Part shown: one piece after another, positions 37,301 to 49,365 of the stretch
Layout of the letters: every line of letters starts with the position of its first letter
Position numbering within the stretch: position 1 is the first letter of the stretch
Source of the DNA: Eucalyptus grandis
Taxonomy: Eukaryota; Streptophyta; Magnoliopsida; Myrtales; Myrtaceae
Assembly (NCBI RefSeq): GCF_016545825.1
Contig: NC_052616.1
Location: 2,976,001-3,040,000, forward strand
Length of the DNA: 64,000 nucleotides
Direction: 5' to 3'
Made by a program: the position numbers and the translations under genes
Notes under the pieces: model-generated
The model's database searches: none
Told to the model about the DNA's origin: nothing
Seen by the model: the letters and a program-made list of their open reading frames with translations, nothing else

Positions 37301-39262
37301 TTAACACAGTCAACAAGCTTTGGTAGCATAGATGGTAAAACATAAACAGTGAGATCTGCCCAAGAATGGAATACCAGCAAAGAAACTGGCACAACCAATA
37401 ACACATGCTTGAAAATCCATAGACGGATTCGGCAGGTGTATGGCTTGAAAAGTTCCGCTACTGAGTCTGGACACTTCAGCACTTTCATCCTGCACAAAAG
37501 CACCAAAAAATATAAATGCAGGATCCTCATTATAATCCTTCATCTGACTTTTCAATAAATGCAAACAAAATACCCAGATAAATCTGTCCTGCTCTCCATT
37601 ATCTTTCCAGCGGCTTCTACTGCCTTCTGTTTCGTATAATTGAAATTAGCAGTGTCCCAGCCAAAGTTCTTCATCAGTGGGTGTCCATCCAAATTGTTCC
37701 ATATCTCTTCAGCTGGAACCTGACGATACTTAGTTAGTTGTTTGAGCTAACAAGTAATGTGGAACATTATTTAAAAGTAAAGAGACTTAAAATGAGGATG
37801 TCATTGTCCCAAAGAGACAGAGGAAGAGACAACAAGAACATACCCAAGCTGTCCCAGTCCTGTAGCATAGAAGCTGAGCATTTGCTTCACAAAGACAATT
37901 TTCAACCCATTCTGACTGAAATCAAGATGATAAATTACACGAATGGCATCAAGATATTCCACCGAACCAAAGTGACACTACAAGTACAGCAGAATCAATG
38001 ATTCTTTTAACGTACAAGTTTCCTGGCCGTTTCATTTATATCTCCATCTTCCACACATGACCTTCCAACCTTTTGGTATCCATGAGCACAATCCAGTTTG
38101 CCCTGATGGCATTCTCCGTGACTTGGACAAGCCTCACAATCATCTGTAGTCACAACAGTTAATATGACAATACTGCCGACGTAAGCATTACCTGGTAATT
38201 ATAGCCATGTAATTCAAACATAAAATTGCAAAACAAAACTGCTATCGGAAGGTTCTGCAAGAAAGAGTTTGGGTAAAAATAGTTCAGTCTTTGCACAATG
38301 AAACACCAAAACGCCTTCAAGAGAAAGAACACATCAAAATGCCAACGCACAGCATGTTAGTAGGATGTGCCAAAGAAAAACACCTTCAGTTTTCCGACAT
38401 TGAAGGGAAAACAAACACCAAGTGGGCCAACAGGCAGATGATCAAGACTTACCCATGTGAGAGCAGCTACCTGATTCTAAAGATTCTACCTTGAGCATGC
38501 CAAAAGGAAGTTACATTACACAGAAAGCTAACTCCAACTCGAGCGGCCGTTTATACTCATAATCCCAGCTAAAATTCTGCTCCTCATCGCAGCTCAGCGA
38601 CACAATTAACGACAACAAAGAACGTAAGCGCAACAACAAACGGACCCACGAACCAGGCGCCGAAGACCCATGACTAGAGAAACCGACCAACATCGAAAAT
38701 GGAGAGAACACAAACACCAAGTGGGCCAACAGGCAGATGATCAAGACTTACCCATGTGAGAGCAGCTACCTGATCTTGCTAAAGATTCTACCTTGAGCAT
38801 GCCAAAAGGAAGTTACATTATACAGAAAGCGAACTCCAACTCGAGCGGCCGTTTATACTCATAATCCCAGCTAAAATTCCGCTTCTCATCGCAGCTCAAC
38901 GACACAATTAACGAAAACAAAGAACGCAAGCGCAACAACAAACGGACCCACGAACCGGGCACCGAAGACCCACGACTGGAGAAACCCATCAACATTAAAA
39001 AAGGGAGGGAACCTGCGAATGCGTCGAGGGGGCCGAGGCCGCTGTCGCAGAAGGGCTTCGTCTGGGGGCGGAGGAAGCTGGCGAACAAGTGGCAGGCGAC
39101 GGCGACCGAAGAGGCGATGGCGAGCACCGCCACGAGCCGCCGCAGCTCCTGCCTCGACGGGAACAGGTGCCGCGGCGGCTCCAGCGCGATCGGCGATTGC
39201 CGGGACGAAGAGGGAGAAGAGATTTTGGGTTTTAGGCGCTTCTTCGGCGTGGCTGACGACAT
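34389..39262 (-). CDS. MAN1/Src1 C-terminal (MSC) domain membrane protein
   Basis: Ten exons (5' to 3'): 39262-39013, 38143-38016, 37915-37844, 37719-37574, 37489-37375, 37291-37211, 36532-36395, 36242-36155, 35100-34987, 34441-34389. They join to 394 residues. An N-terminal basic, Pro/Ser-rich segment precedes a first membrane helix (about 43-64). Then come the Cys-rich CEACPSHGECHQGKLDC motif, a helical region with CEANAQLLC, a second membrane helix (about 227-247) and a basic tail with EPWVVAARLRDHLLLPKERKD. This layout matches plant proteins with the MAN1/Src1/HEH C-terminal domain, which in yeast and animals are inner nuclear membrane proteins; the LEM/HEH DNA-binding part is absent. Nuclear-envelope location is inference. 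The exon 6 acceptor is weak and the last exon is the least certain: another frame stays open for 45 codons there. Confidence 0.85.
38411..39011. repeat. ~300-bp tandem duplication in MSC-gene intron 1
   Basis: Copy 1 (38411-38709) and copy 2 (38710-39011) are direct, adjacent and highly similar (roughly 95% by eye, with a 3-bp indel near 38475/38776). Copy 2 abuts the exon 1 donor. Both copies keep an open frame continuing exon 1 of the gene, giving a hydrophobic tail if the intron were retained. No function is assigned. Confidence 0.9.
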
Positions 39263-40090
39263 TTTTCTTTTAACCTCTTTTCTGCATCGGAATGTCTGGA
39301 GGTCGGAACTGCAGTTTGCTCATATTCGGCTGTTTCGTGGGACGGTAGATTGGTAAAGTAAGTAAGTAATTAATGGATGAATGTACTAAGATGTTCATTT
39401 TCAAAGCAAGAAATCAAATTAAATGATGAAAATTGATTTATGGCAATTGGTTTCTTTTCTTCAATTTTTTTTTTTTTTTGAGGGGGGTTCTGGATAAAAT
39501 TTGATAAAATTTGTTTAAATAGTAATTACAAGTTTGAACAGCCTTTATAGAGTTTGAATCGAGCCTGCCAAAAGAGTAAATGAAATGCTTTGATTCGTGT
39601 TAGGTGCAAAGGAATATCTGGGAGGGAAAGGATTGGAAAAATAGTTTTAATTCGTTTGTTCAATTGTAAGAAAAATAAATGATGACGATTCGATAAATTT
39701 TAATTGGGATTTTATCTTTTAGTAGCATTTACTTAATGCTATAAAGTTTAAAGAAATTTTCAAATAAGGACTTGAAATGGGATTGTTTTCTAAAAAGGGA
39801 CATAGAGTAGACGTCATGTTAAATAAGGGCATGAAGTGCGCAAATCAGTCTCAAATAAGGACCTCAACTTGCCTGCCGACAACTATATGATTTTTCCGGC
39901 AACCTGAGCAACGATAATTTTGTCCAAAAAAATTTTGAATTGAGAAAAGCCAAATTTATAAAGGTAAAATCCCAATCATGTATCTTTCTTCCCCCAACAC
40001 ACTTAAAGAATGAAGGTGAGATTTGAACTCTTGGCGGCATGTGAACGGTGCATGCGACTGGCAGCAATGTGCGGCCTATGACGGCGTGCG

Positions 40091-40961
40091 TAGGGGTGTG
40101 CAACCGGACCAGGTATACCTGGTTCCCAGACCGGCCCACGCGAAAAACAGGGTCGGGAACCGGTTTCCAAAATTTAGAACCGGTTTAAACCGGTCCGAAA
40201 ACAAGTTATGAGTGATTACCCACATGGAAACCGGTTTGGACTAGTTTTAGAACCGGTTCTCAAATTGATTTTGTAAGTAAAGATCCAAAACTTTTTTTCT
40301 CCCGATTTCTATTCTTACTCCCGCAATCACACGACGTTTTTCCTCTTGGCTCTCTCAAACATGCACGACACTCCTCCTTTGTCATTCCTCTTTCTCACTT
40401 GCTTCCCTCTCTCACTGGCTCTCTCTCGCACCGTCCGATGGACGGACAATGTTCGTCACCGCCAAATTCTTGTGTATCATATGAATTGGTTTGTCTAATT
40501 TCTCTTTTGTAGGAGGAGTTATGCTTGCATAAATGAGTATCTTCATGCAGTAGTTGTGGGAATAAGACTAATATTATACCCATGTTTATTGCTAATTTTT
40601 TGCCTTATGATTTTATTTATTATAATTAGCTTTGTAAATCCTTAATTTTTCGTTTAGTAAAAAAAGTTAGTGTATTTATTTATTACAAGTGCTTAATGTT
40701 TCAATATAAATTAGGAGGATTAAGTTATTTTTTCGCGTATTAATATAAAATTTGAAGTCGTATGGGATATCAGAAGATTGCAAAATAGGTTCCGGTGGAA
40801 ATAGGATTAATCCTGGAACCGGATTGGAAAAACATGGTGGGTTGGGTACAGGGTCCAATACAAACAAAGTTGGGTGTAGGGCCTAGAAAAGAGGAACCGA
40901 TTATAACAAGGTTAGGTACGGGGTCAGGTCAGACCCTACCCACCTAGACCCGTCACCCCTA
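40091..40961. mobile_element. hAT-type non-autonomous element inside the MULE end
   Basis: An 871-bp element starts TAGGGGTG and ends CACCCCTA. It is flanked by identical GGCGTGCG at 40083-40090 and 40962-40969. An 8-bp duplication and short TAGGGGTG ends are typical of hAT elements. The interior repeats 'aaccggtt' and 'ggttcc' text near its ends (subterminal repeats, as hAT transposases need) and has no transposase. It splits the left inverted end of the MULE. Confidence 0.85.
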
Positions 40962-43900
40962 GGCGTGCGATTGGCAGTAATGCATGGTGATGTGTGACTA
41001 CTAGCAATGTGCGACCCACGATGGTGTGCGACCAGCAGTAGCGTGAAATTGGCGAGTGTTGATGGGAGAGTAAACAAACAAGAGCATGGGTTGATTCAGA
41101 TAGGTTTGGAAGCAAATCGAGTTGCTCATTGCCGGTTTCTCGAAAATTATGGGAAGAAGTTTCAATTGGCAAAAATTGGGTTCTTTAGTAAGTGTCGTGT
41201 TCGTACCAAGAGTTTCCAAGAGGTAGTAACTCTTACATCGATTTCTTGTTCAACTTTGCACGCAAGATTTGGGGTAATTCATATTGAGTTTTTCATGTCC
41301 ACATTTTTTGATAAGTAGGTAATTTTGTTTTATTGTATGCCTTTTGATCTAGTGAATTGTAAATTGTGGTTAATCTTTATCAATGGTTTCTTCCTTTGGG
41401 ATCATTCAAAGATAATACTTGAGGAGATAATGGATGATATGAGCTATCTTTGCTCAAAAATGTGAACTCGACATTTTTAGTTGGGTGGAGAGCTTTGAGG
41501 TTTTCTATTAATGTATAATGGATTGATTAGTCTTGCTTACTTGTATCCACATGATGGAATTATGTTTTTCATTATTTCCTCACTTGTATAGATTGAAGGC
41601 AGATTCTATTGCTATTGTCATGCTTTGAGTTTTTGTGCTCTTCTTTTGTTTGCGTTTCTTTGAAGTTGATTCTATTAAGTAGCTATACATATGGGCGTCA
41701 TCTATTTCTACTTTATTTCTTCATTAGTGAACTTTATGGAATAAGGCATTTTTTTTTTTTGGGATCTCTGCATCATCTTCTTTTGTTTGTCTAACTTGTT
41801 GAGTATCAGTAGTGATGTAAATGACCAATTTTGCAACTCCAAGATTGCAATTTGGAAGTTTCATCTCTCCTTTTGATGAAGCTTTGTTCTTGAAGGTACT
41901 GAATCTTATCTTTTGTTTACCTAATTGAAGCCATAGGCATGATGCTAGTAATCTGGCATCATTTTGTTTTATAGAGGTGTTTGTGTGAAGTAAGATGCAA
42001 ATGCATATGAGTGAATTTATTTACTTGTTAAACAAGCATGTACCTTATTAAAATTGATAAAATTGTATAATAAGTCACAAAAGATTGAGCCATATTTAAG
42101 TGGGTGCTGTATATATCTTGCTAGTCAGTTTCTTTTCCTTGATCTTCTCTTGGTTTAATTTGACAATCTATGTCTCTAGTACTCATTTGATTGATCAGAT
42201 TTGCAAAAATTATGGGTTCTGAAAAAACCACCATGGGCAAGATCCTATCTCAAATACATGGATATAATTTTTGTGACAGGTTCATCTATGATTCCTCATT
42301 TTCACTTTGAGATTATTGCAATTGCAGAATAGTGGAATCATTAGCATAAACAATTACTGGAATATTCCATCACATACATGTCTTCAATGTTGCTATTTTC
42401 TTGGTGAAATGTTTTAATTCGATATGCATTTTTATTTGTTATTCAAGGCATACATGAGATAAGGGATTAGAGTTTGGTTAGGTGTGCCTTTGGAAGCATT
42501 GGCGGAGCGAATTGCCACTTTGTGAAAACACATTTTCACCCACTTGTGTATGACAAATCAAGTGACATCTACACAAAGGTGAGTTACTTTCATTGTAGAC
42601 CTAGATATACAACTTGAGCAGTTCTTCATTGAAGCATGATTTAATATTGTGTCATTCATGTTACTAAAAAATTTCATGCGGGCATTAACGCGCTTGTCTA
42701 ATCTTTTGGTATATGTTGATATTTGTAGACTAGATTAGGAGCCTGTATCCAAGCCGCCAAATCATCTTTGGGCTCTTGTGAAAAATAAGATTGATTGAAG
42801 CCCACTTTTAACAAAGCATAAAGAGAAAAGATTATTTTATGTGTAATGATTTCATGGGTAATAATGTATTACATTTACGAGGATGTGGGAGAATTGCGAT
42901 TGGTTGTTGTTTACAAGTATCCATAGTAGGGTGGGCTGTGATTAGTGGAGCTTTCTATTGAGTGTTGTAAACTTATCTGTTGTACATGCTATGCATACAT
43001 CATTTGTAATGCAGATATTAAAGTTCAATGAATTCAAGTGTTTAATGATAAGTTATTGATGATCATCATGATATTTGCTTGATGATATTTGTTGTATTGA
43101 GCTTAATGATGATGTGGTGGATTGCCAACAACATAAATGAGTAATGGGCACAAATTGAAATAAAGCATAAAAAGACCATATGAGTAAATTGATAAAAAAA
43201 AAAAAAAAAAACTCTTCTCAATGATAGGCACAACTCAAAAGAAAGCAAAACAAATTAAATAGCATTAGACAAATTTGAATTGATCCATATTATTTGATGA
43301 AAAAGGGAAACAACACAACATAATACATCTTCCCGACAAAGTAGATCTATACATTTTTAAGATGCTTCCAAAACATACTCATATAAACCCATTCATGTCA
43401 ATTATCAATAAAACAAAAAAGAGTTTGTGTTGTTGGTTTATTGATCTAGTATATCTCCAAAAGATTGCTCACTTTGACCTTTTTCATGTTTAGGTCTTTA
43501 AATCCTCTTATTTGCCTACAAAAAATAAATAATTAGTCAAAACAAAATCACACAAGTAAGGAGAGTTTTATAATAAAGTTAAATATAGATTGATACTTGC
43601 ATCTTCACGCTTCCCATAGATAATATTGAGCTCCAAATATTGCTAAAAATGACACAAGCGATTCAACTGTCTTAATTTGTGATGTCAGGGCTAAGGGAGT
43701 GCTTTCTACCATACCTTGTGAGTATGAGACAAATGTAGAAGTTGCTTGGGCTGATGCTGCTACTGTTATTGTTGATGATATTGATGGATTCTTACAATGA
43801 TACCTATTATAGCTTAACCCATCACATTTTCTACAAGTGATTGCGGTATTTTGTCTTTTCAACTTTATTTTTATAGACTCTCTCATAACTTTCAACTTCT

Positions 43901-44334
43901 TTGTCTTGAATTGTTATCGGTAATTTCATTCGCGAGACTTTGTTCTTTGTTTCTTCTTTACGCAATTTGCTTGGACACATCGGTGAGAGTAAATGCTCTC
44001 TAATAGGCCATAATTCTTGGAATCTATAGTATGCACAACATGACCATAAGTTTGCTTGAATGTTTCAATATTGAAACATGTGTGAACCCATTTTTCAAGT
44101 TGTTTCCTTAGGTATACGGGAGTTACCATAGCATAGCAGCAAGGGATTCAACTAATGTCCCATATTCAGCAGTTACAAGTTTTGTGTCTGATGTTAACAA
44201 CCCTCATATTTCCATATAGCCCACTCAATTCAAACTCATTCTCCCCATTCCATGTAAGGATCTACAATGTTGAATACTCTTTTTGAAGGTCCAATATCTC
44301 TTGGATCTTATGACAAATTACACCAATGTATTTA

Positions 44335-46378
44335 GGGTGTGTTTGGGAATGACTTTGCCAAAACCCCTTCGGTGTTCAAAGCCTTTTAAGCCAAGTTGTA
44401 GGTGTTTGGCAAATTATTTTGAAACCCCATTATGCAAGGGCTAGGCTTTTGAAGGTTGAAAGCCCAAGGTAGCTAGGAGATTTCCTTAACTTTTTAGCAT
44501 TCTCGGCAAGCCATGAGGCAATTAAAGAAAAATTTTGTTTTTCCATTGTTACCCTCAGAATTTTATTAAAATTCCAAATTTAATCATTTTTCAATTAGAT
44601 ATCATAATCCTCTACTCTAAGGAGCCACTTGCCTTTCCCTTTGCTCTTCTTGAGATCTCGCTTTTCTTACAACTTCAAAGCTTACCTCTCTAGTCACCTA
44701 CGAAGCTCGCCTCTCCAATCGCACGCCAAAGCTCGCCTCTTCAATCACCTCTCTTTGGTAGCACCATTTTTCGTTCAATAGTTGCTAGTTTCTTTTAATT
44801 TCAATGGTTGATTTCAATGGTTCCGCCGCAGTGAAGTAGCTTTGTAATGCCAGAGTACTTGAACTTTGTTCACGATTGCCTGCTTCAATGATTCCATTCA
44901 TTAATGTTGCTTATGCTATCTTTTTGCTCATATCCGATGTCAATCGCTATGATTAATCATTCTTCATTCAACTAAACTACATGTGCTCTGTTTTCTGTTG
45001 TTATTATTACCGTTTGTGTGCAAATCGATTGTGTACACGGTTGTTTTTATGAAAACATGGAATACGTTATCTGACTTGCAAAAAGAAAACACCTTTTCAA
45101 AGTCTATGCCCAAACAAAAATGAAGAGAATGAAGAAAATAAAAAAGAATGAAAGTCTTCATCTAGACAAATCAACTAAGGTAAGGTTTATAAAAAAGGGG
45201 CATTCAAAAGTATAAGAGGAAGAACAAGAAAGTTTCTTTATTTGCATTTGTTATTGCAACTGCTTAGGGGGAGTGGGGCCAAGAAGATTTTCAAGTATGA
45301 AAGAAATCTAGCTTAGATGCTTGATTGAGGCTGCATTAATAATTTGAATTGGTGCTCGTCTGCCGAAATGTATACCACCTGTTTAATGAAATTCCTTAAC
45401 TAAATCCGTGTGTATTTTCATTTAGTTCTTGATTGAGTATTGCCTTCATTACTAGATTATCAATCTATTCTGGTCATATAAGCATATTTGAGTTCTATTT
45501 CTTCATAAAAAAAAAACATAGGTATTCAATTTAAAACTTTTTTGGAATTTGCTGGAACTTAGTCAATACTTGCTGATTTGCCACTGTTGCAACCCTAAGT
45601 TGATGTTGATTAGTCATTGATTTGATGCTATTCCACTCTCGTAAGCATGTGTAGTGATATAAGATTGAGTTATGGTGAGTTTCGTGTTTATTGGGAAAAG
45701 AAATTATGTCATGAATGAGTTAAATTTTACTGGAAATCGATCTGTGTATACAAGTAAAAATTGTTATAATAACAATAACTTTGCATAATTATATACAATG
45801 AAATGCTGTCAATGATAGACATTTTATTATAGTAGATTTGAATCACAATTATGAATATTTAGTTGATCTTGATGATACAAATAAATGGCTAGTACTTCAA
45901 ATGATAATTTATTTTATGACATAGCAAGTTTATGTGATCAAATAGAAATAAATTTATTAAAAATTTAAGGATGCTTGTAATTTTCAATGATAACCTATTT
46001 CTTTCCTTGATGCATATGTAACCATGTTTATTATAATGAATTTACTATTTTTTATTGAGAAAAAGTCCACTTTTTGATGTGATTTTTATCTATGAATTTG
46101 TTAATCTATTTTACATTACATCTCAGCATAAAAATATGAAAAATAGTCATTGTTTTTATTTTCCATTTAAGAAAAATTAAAATTAAAAAGCTTAAATTGG
46201 TCACGCCAAATGACTTCCCCAAATATATGTTTACCAAATAGCTTTCCCTTAAAGTTGTTTTCCAAGGCACTTTTCAATTACATTTTACTAAACAGTTTTG
46301 TATTTCATCAAAAGCCTTTAAACTAAAGGCCTTTGCATTTCTCCAAAGTTTTACTGAAAATCCTTCCTAAACGCACCC
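44335..46378. mobile_element. PIF/Harbinger-type element inserted in the MULE transposase
   Basis: A 2,044-bp element begins GGGTGTGTTTGGGAATGACTTT and ends (read in reverse) GGGTGCGTTTAGGAAGGATTTT. It is flanked by TTA at 44332-44334 and 46379-46381. It lies between the catalytic and SWIM parts of the MULE transposase. No transposase of its own is recognised (longest frames about 65 codons), so it is non-autonomous or badly decayed. Confidence 0.75.
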
Positions 46379-46560
46379 TTAGTCAAGTAATCCCTTTACT
46401 TATAAATCCTCTCAATGAGTTGCACTTTTATAACTTCAAGCAATGTGATTATAGGCTTATCCCTAGCATCAATGATACTCTTGTTGAAGCTTTCACATCA
46501 ACTATTCAAGGAAGCGTTACAGTTTAAGCTTGTCTTGAAATGAGATTTGTTCTATTCCTT

Positions 46561-46898
46561 TGGTGGCATTTGGGACAACTAATTATAAATTTTTCTATTA
46601 ACTACTTTAAACTCTTCCATTGCCCAGTCAAAATCACATACCTTAGTTGTCATAATAGCCTTCCAAACTAAAATTTCAACTTCTAATCCTATGTGATGCA
46701 ATCTAAAGTTTTCATAAAAAAACCTCAAGCTGGTGGCATTTGGGACAACTAATTATAAATTTTTCTATTAACTACTTTAAACTCTTCCATTACCCAGTCA
46801 AAATCACATACCTTAGTTGTCATAATAGCCTTCCAAACTAAAATTTCAACTTCTAATCCTATGTGATGCAATCTAAAGTTTTCATAAAAAAACCTCAA
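46561..46898. repeat. 170-bp tandem duplication, nearly identical copies
   Basis: Copies at 46561-46728 and 46731-46898 differ by one visible base (cattGcccag versus cattAcccag) plus a two-base junction. The unit codes, on the minus strand, for the KAKHRF...WKAIMTTK...DWAMEEFK part of the MULE transposase. Because 170 is not a multiple of three, the duplication adds a further frameshift to an already dead gene. Confidence 0.95.
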
Positions 46899-49365
46899 CC
46901 AAAATCTATGTTTTGCTTTAACAATTGCTAGTGCTTATATCAATCATTTCTGCTTGTCACACAAAAAAGCCTAGTACTTTGAATTTGTAGGGCTTGTAAT
47001 TCCCAAATCTTTAGCAATCATACAAATAAACCAATGTTATGTCTTGTATATTTCTTATCCCATAACTGCCCATGCAAATAGATACATCCGATCATTTCCG
47101 TCTATGCTCATAGCTGATAGAAGTTTACTCTTGTAGTCTGATGACAAGTGGTAACCATCAAACCCCACAAAGTATTTATATCTTTCTAAAAACCTCCCTT
47201 CAACGTATCCAAACATATGTAAACTCCTCTAAACTTGAATTGATTTTGACATTGCTTACTCTTAATTACGCAGGTAGATCTTGGATTTGAATCAAGAAGT
47301 GTTTGATAATAACTTTTGAGCATCCCAAATCGCTATTCTTCATTCCTTGTAGTCATACTCACTAATGTTGCCTTAGTTTTATATACCATTGTTTTTTTTT
47401 TTTTTTTTCATATACCATTGTTTTGAATAGCTATAAAACATTATGACTCTCAATTGTTTTCTTCAATGAAGCACTTGGCTATATTGGATTATTCCTCAAC
47501 CTATCACAATACTTGTTTGCTAGCCATTTAGAGCTTACTTGAGGAATATGCAAACTTCTATTATATGTATTCACATGATTAAAGGTTTTAACTTGTAAAG
47601 TATGCTTTCTTTACAATTCTGAAGCATATATGAGCCAATCACAACAGTCAAAGCACAGTATTCTTAACTTATCCGATGCATTCTTAGTGAACTTTACCCG
47701 TCTCTCATTTTTTATTACATAATTCTTAACTACTTTTCTAAACTTATTAGTATTGCTAAAGCGCATCCCCAACTTAAGAATATGATTCCCCATATCAACC
47801 TCCGCAATAAATTCGAGATGTATCTCAACTTGACTACTCATGTTTAAGAAATCTACATCATCAGATAATATATCTCTATGCCAACTAATATCTTCCATAC
47901 ATCTCTCCGTTGAACCTTCACCCTTTAGACATGTACATTTCTTTTGTGTAACTCATCAGGATCAATAATGACAAACCCATCTTCTTTAACGCCCTCAGCA
48001 CACCTATTATCAGACATGGCATGGTTCATTTCTTCACATTCCTTACCTAGTGCAAAATGAAAGGAAAAAAAAAAAATTAATGTATTTCCAGAATAAAACA
48101 AACTTAAATCTACACAAGAAGAAACACAAGTTGTAACTACATTATATTATATATGGAGAGGTTCCAAATAGAATTTAATTGAAAAGAACTCATAGTGCAG
48201 AACTAGGGATAAAACAAAAGCCTCATACAAAGTAGGAAATGAAGAAAATTTCTATTATTTGCAACATTTTGAAGCAAATTTGATTGAAAACTTTAAATCA
48301 AATTACTCTTTGATTGGAAACTTAAAATAATGAATGTAAAATTTAGAAGCAACAAAACAAAGTCTCACAAAATTTAAGGCTTGAGTTTGCATGTAATCTA
48401 ATATAAAGAATTTGTAGTCTACTTTCACAATTAAAAATAAACAACGAAACATAAGTTAGTGGATTGATTGCTAAAAGCAACATACAAAAAAAATAAAATG
48501 AAAACGGTACAAAATTAAAAAATATGAAGCACAAAGAACATGAAAGAATCACAACTCACTCCATTACAATTAGAGAATACGTAATAAATAATTAACTCAC
48601 TACGATCACTACCATGGATATTGTATTCCACCACATGCCCATGCCTTGTCAACATATCACTTCAACAAGTGCAATCACTTCTCTTGGGTGAAAGAAATAC
48701 AAGTTGAACCAAATTAGGAATTTGAAATCCATGAAAACGAAAGAAATTTGAAGATTTAGGAAAATTAAGGTTGCAAATCAAAGCTCCAATTTGGAAAATA
48801 TGACTGGGAATGAAGTGTTGGTTTAATTTAAAATCCCTCACCTTTGTATGTCGCTGCCATCACTGATTGCAAACTGTCGTCTGGTCACACGTCGCTTGTC
48901 CCACATGTCCCACACTGTTGCTAGTGGCACATCGCCTCAAGAGTTCTTGGCCTTGTTTCATTCTCCCATCAACAAAAGCCAAGTAAATATCATCTGGGCT
49001 TTTCTTGTTTGTTTAGTCCCTCATCAACGCCGCTGTTGGGTGCACGTGTAGGTCGCACACTACTGGTTGCACAACGCTAGTCCTACAAGGTCTCATAATC
49101 AACCTTTGTTTTTTGGGTTGGGGGAAAGAAAGAAGCATGGTTGGGTTTTTACCTTTATAAATTTGGCTTTTCTTAATTCAATATTTTTTTGGACAAAATT
49201 ATCTTTGTTCTGATAGCTAGAGAAGTCACATAATTGCCGACAAGCGAGCTGGGTCCTTATTTAAGACTGATTAGGGCACTTTAAGCCCTTATTTGATACA
49301 ACGTCAACTCTAGATTTTTTTATATGAGAAAATGACCCCACTTCATACCATTATTTGAAATTTTC

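Larger units (their letters stand above)
43605..47898 (-). pseudogene. MuDR-family transposase, broken
   Basis: Pieces in N-to-C order on the minus strand: a MuDR-type DNA-binding domain (47898-47611; LGMRFSNTNKFRKVVKNYVI and CFDCCDWLIYAS); the first catalytic Asp in GFDGYHL (Asp codon 47159-47157) with SIDGNDRMY after it; CDKQK and KAKHRFWLRFFYENF (about 46,900-46,970); a piece matching the MULE phrase 'ESFN..I.DARDKPI' near 46,450; then, past the inserted PIF element, a SWIM-like segment (about 44,105-44,170; C-x-C...IPCCYA) and a zinc knuckle CRKCDGLSYNRYHC (43835-43794). Stops interrupt it repeatedly and both the SWIM and knuckle His residues read Tyr. It once moved the MULE; it cannot encode an active enzyme now. 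Confidence 0.85.
39753..49365 (-). mobile_element. Decayed autonomous Mutator-like element (MULE) with long inverted ends
   Basis: Inverted ends of roughly 480 bp (excluding a nested insertion) lie at 39753 to about 41080 and at about 48880-49365. Shared phrases, inverted between ends, include GAAATTTTCAAATAA, 'caaataaggacc', 'ataattttgtccaaaaaaat' and 'aagccaaatttataaaggtaaaa'. Inside, on the minus strand, lie the remains of a MuDR-type transposase (47898 to 43605). A hAT-type element (40091-40961), a PIF-type element (44335-46378) and a 170-bp tandem duplication are nested in it. The 41.1-43.5 kb part has no recognised coding content. A matching 9-bp target duplication was not found, so the outer limits are uncertain by several bases. 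Confidence 0.85.

Noticed and set aside
38813..39262. 149-residue protein ending in intron sequence
   Set aside because: It is exon 1 of the MSC gene read through its donor; the conserved next exon joins at that donor. Kept only as a possible retained-intron form.
41100..43500. Captured gene inside the MULE
   Set aside because: I searched for domain-like text on both strands and found only short frames without motifs; left as unassigned interior.
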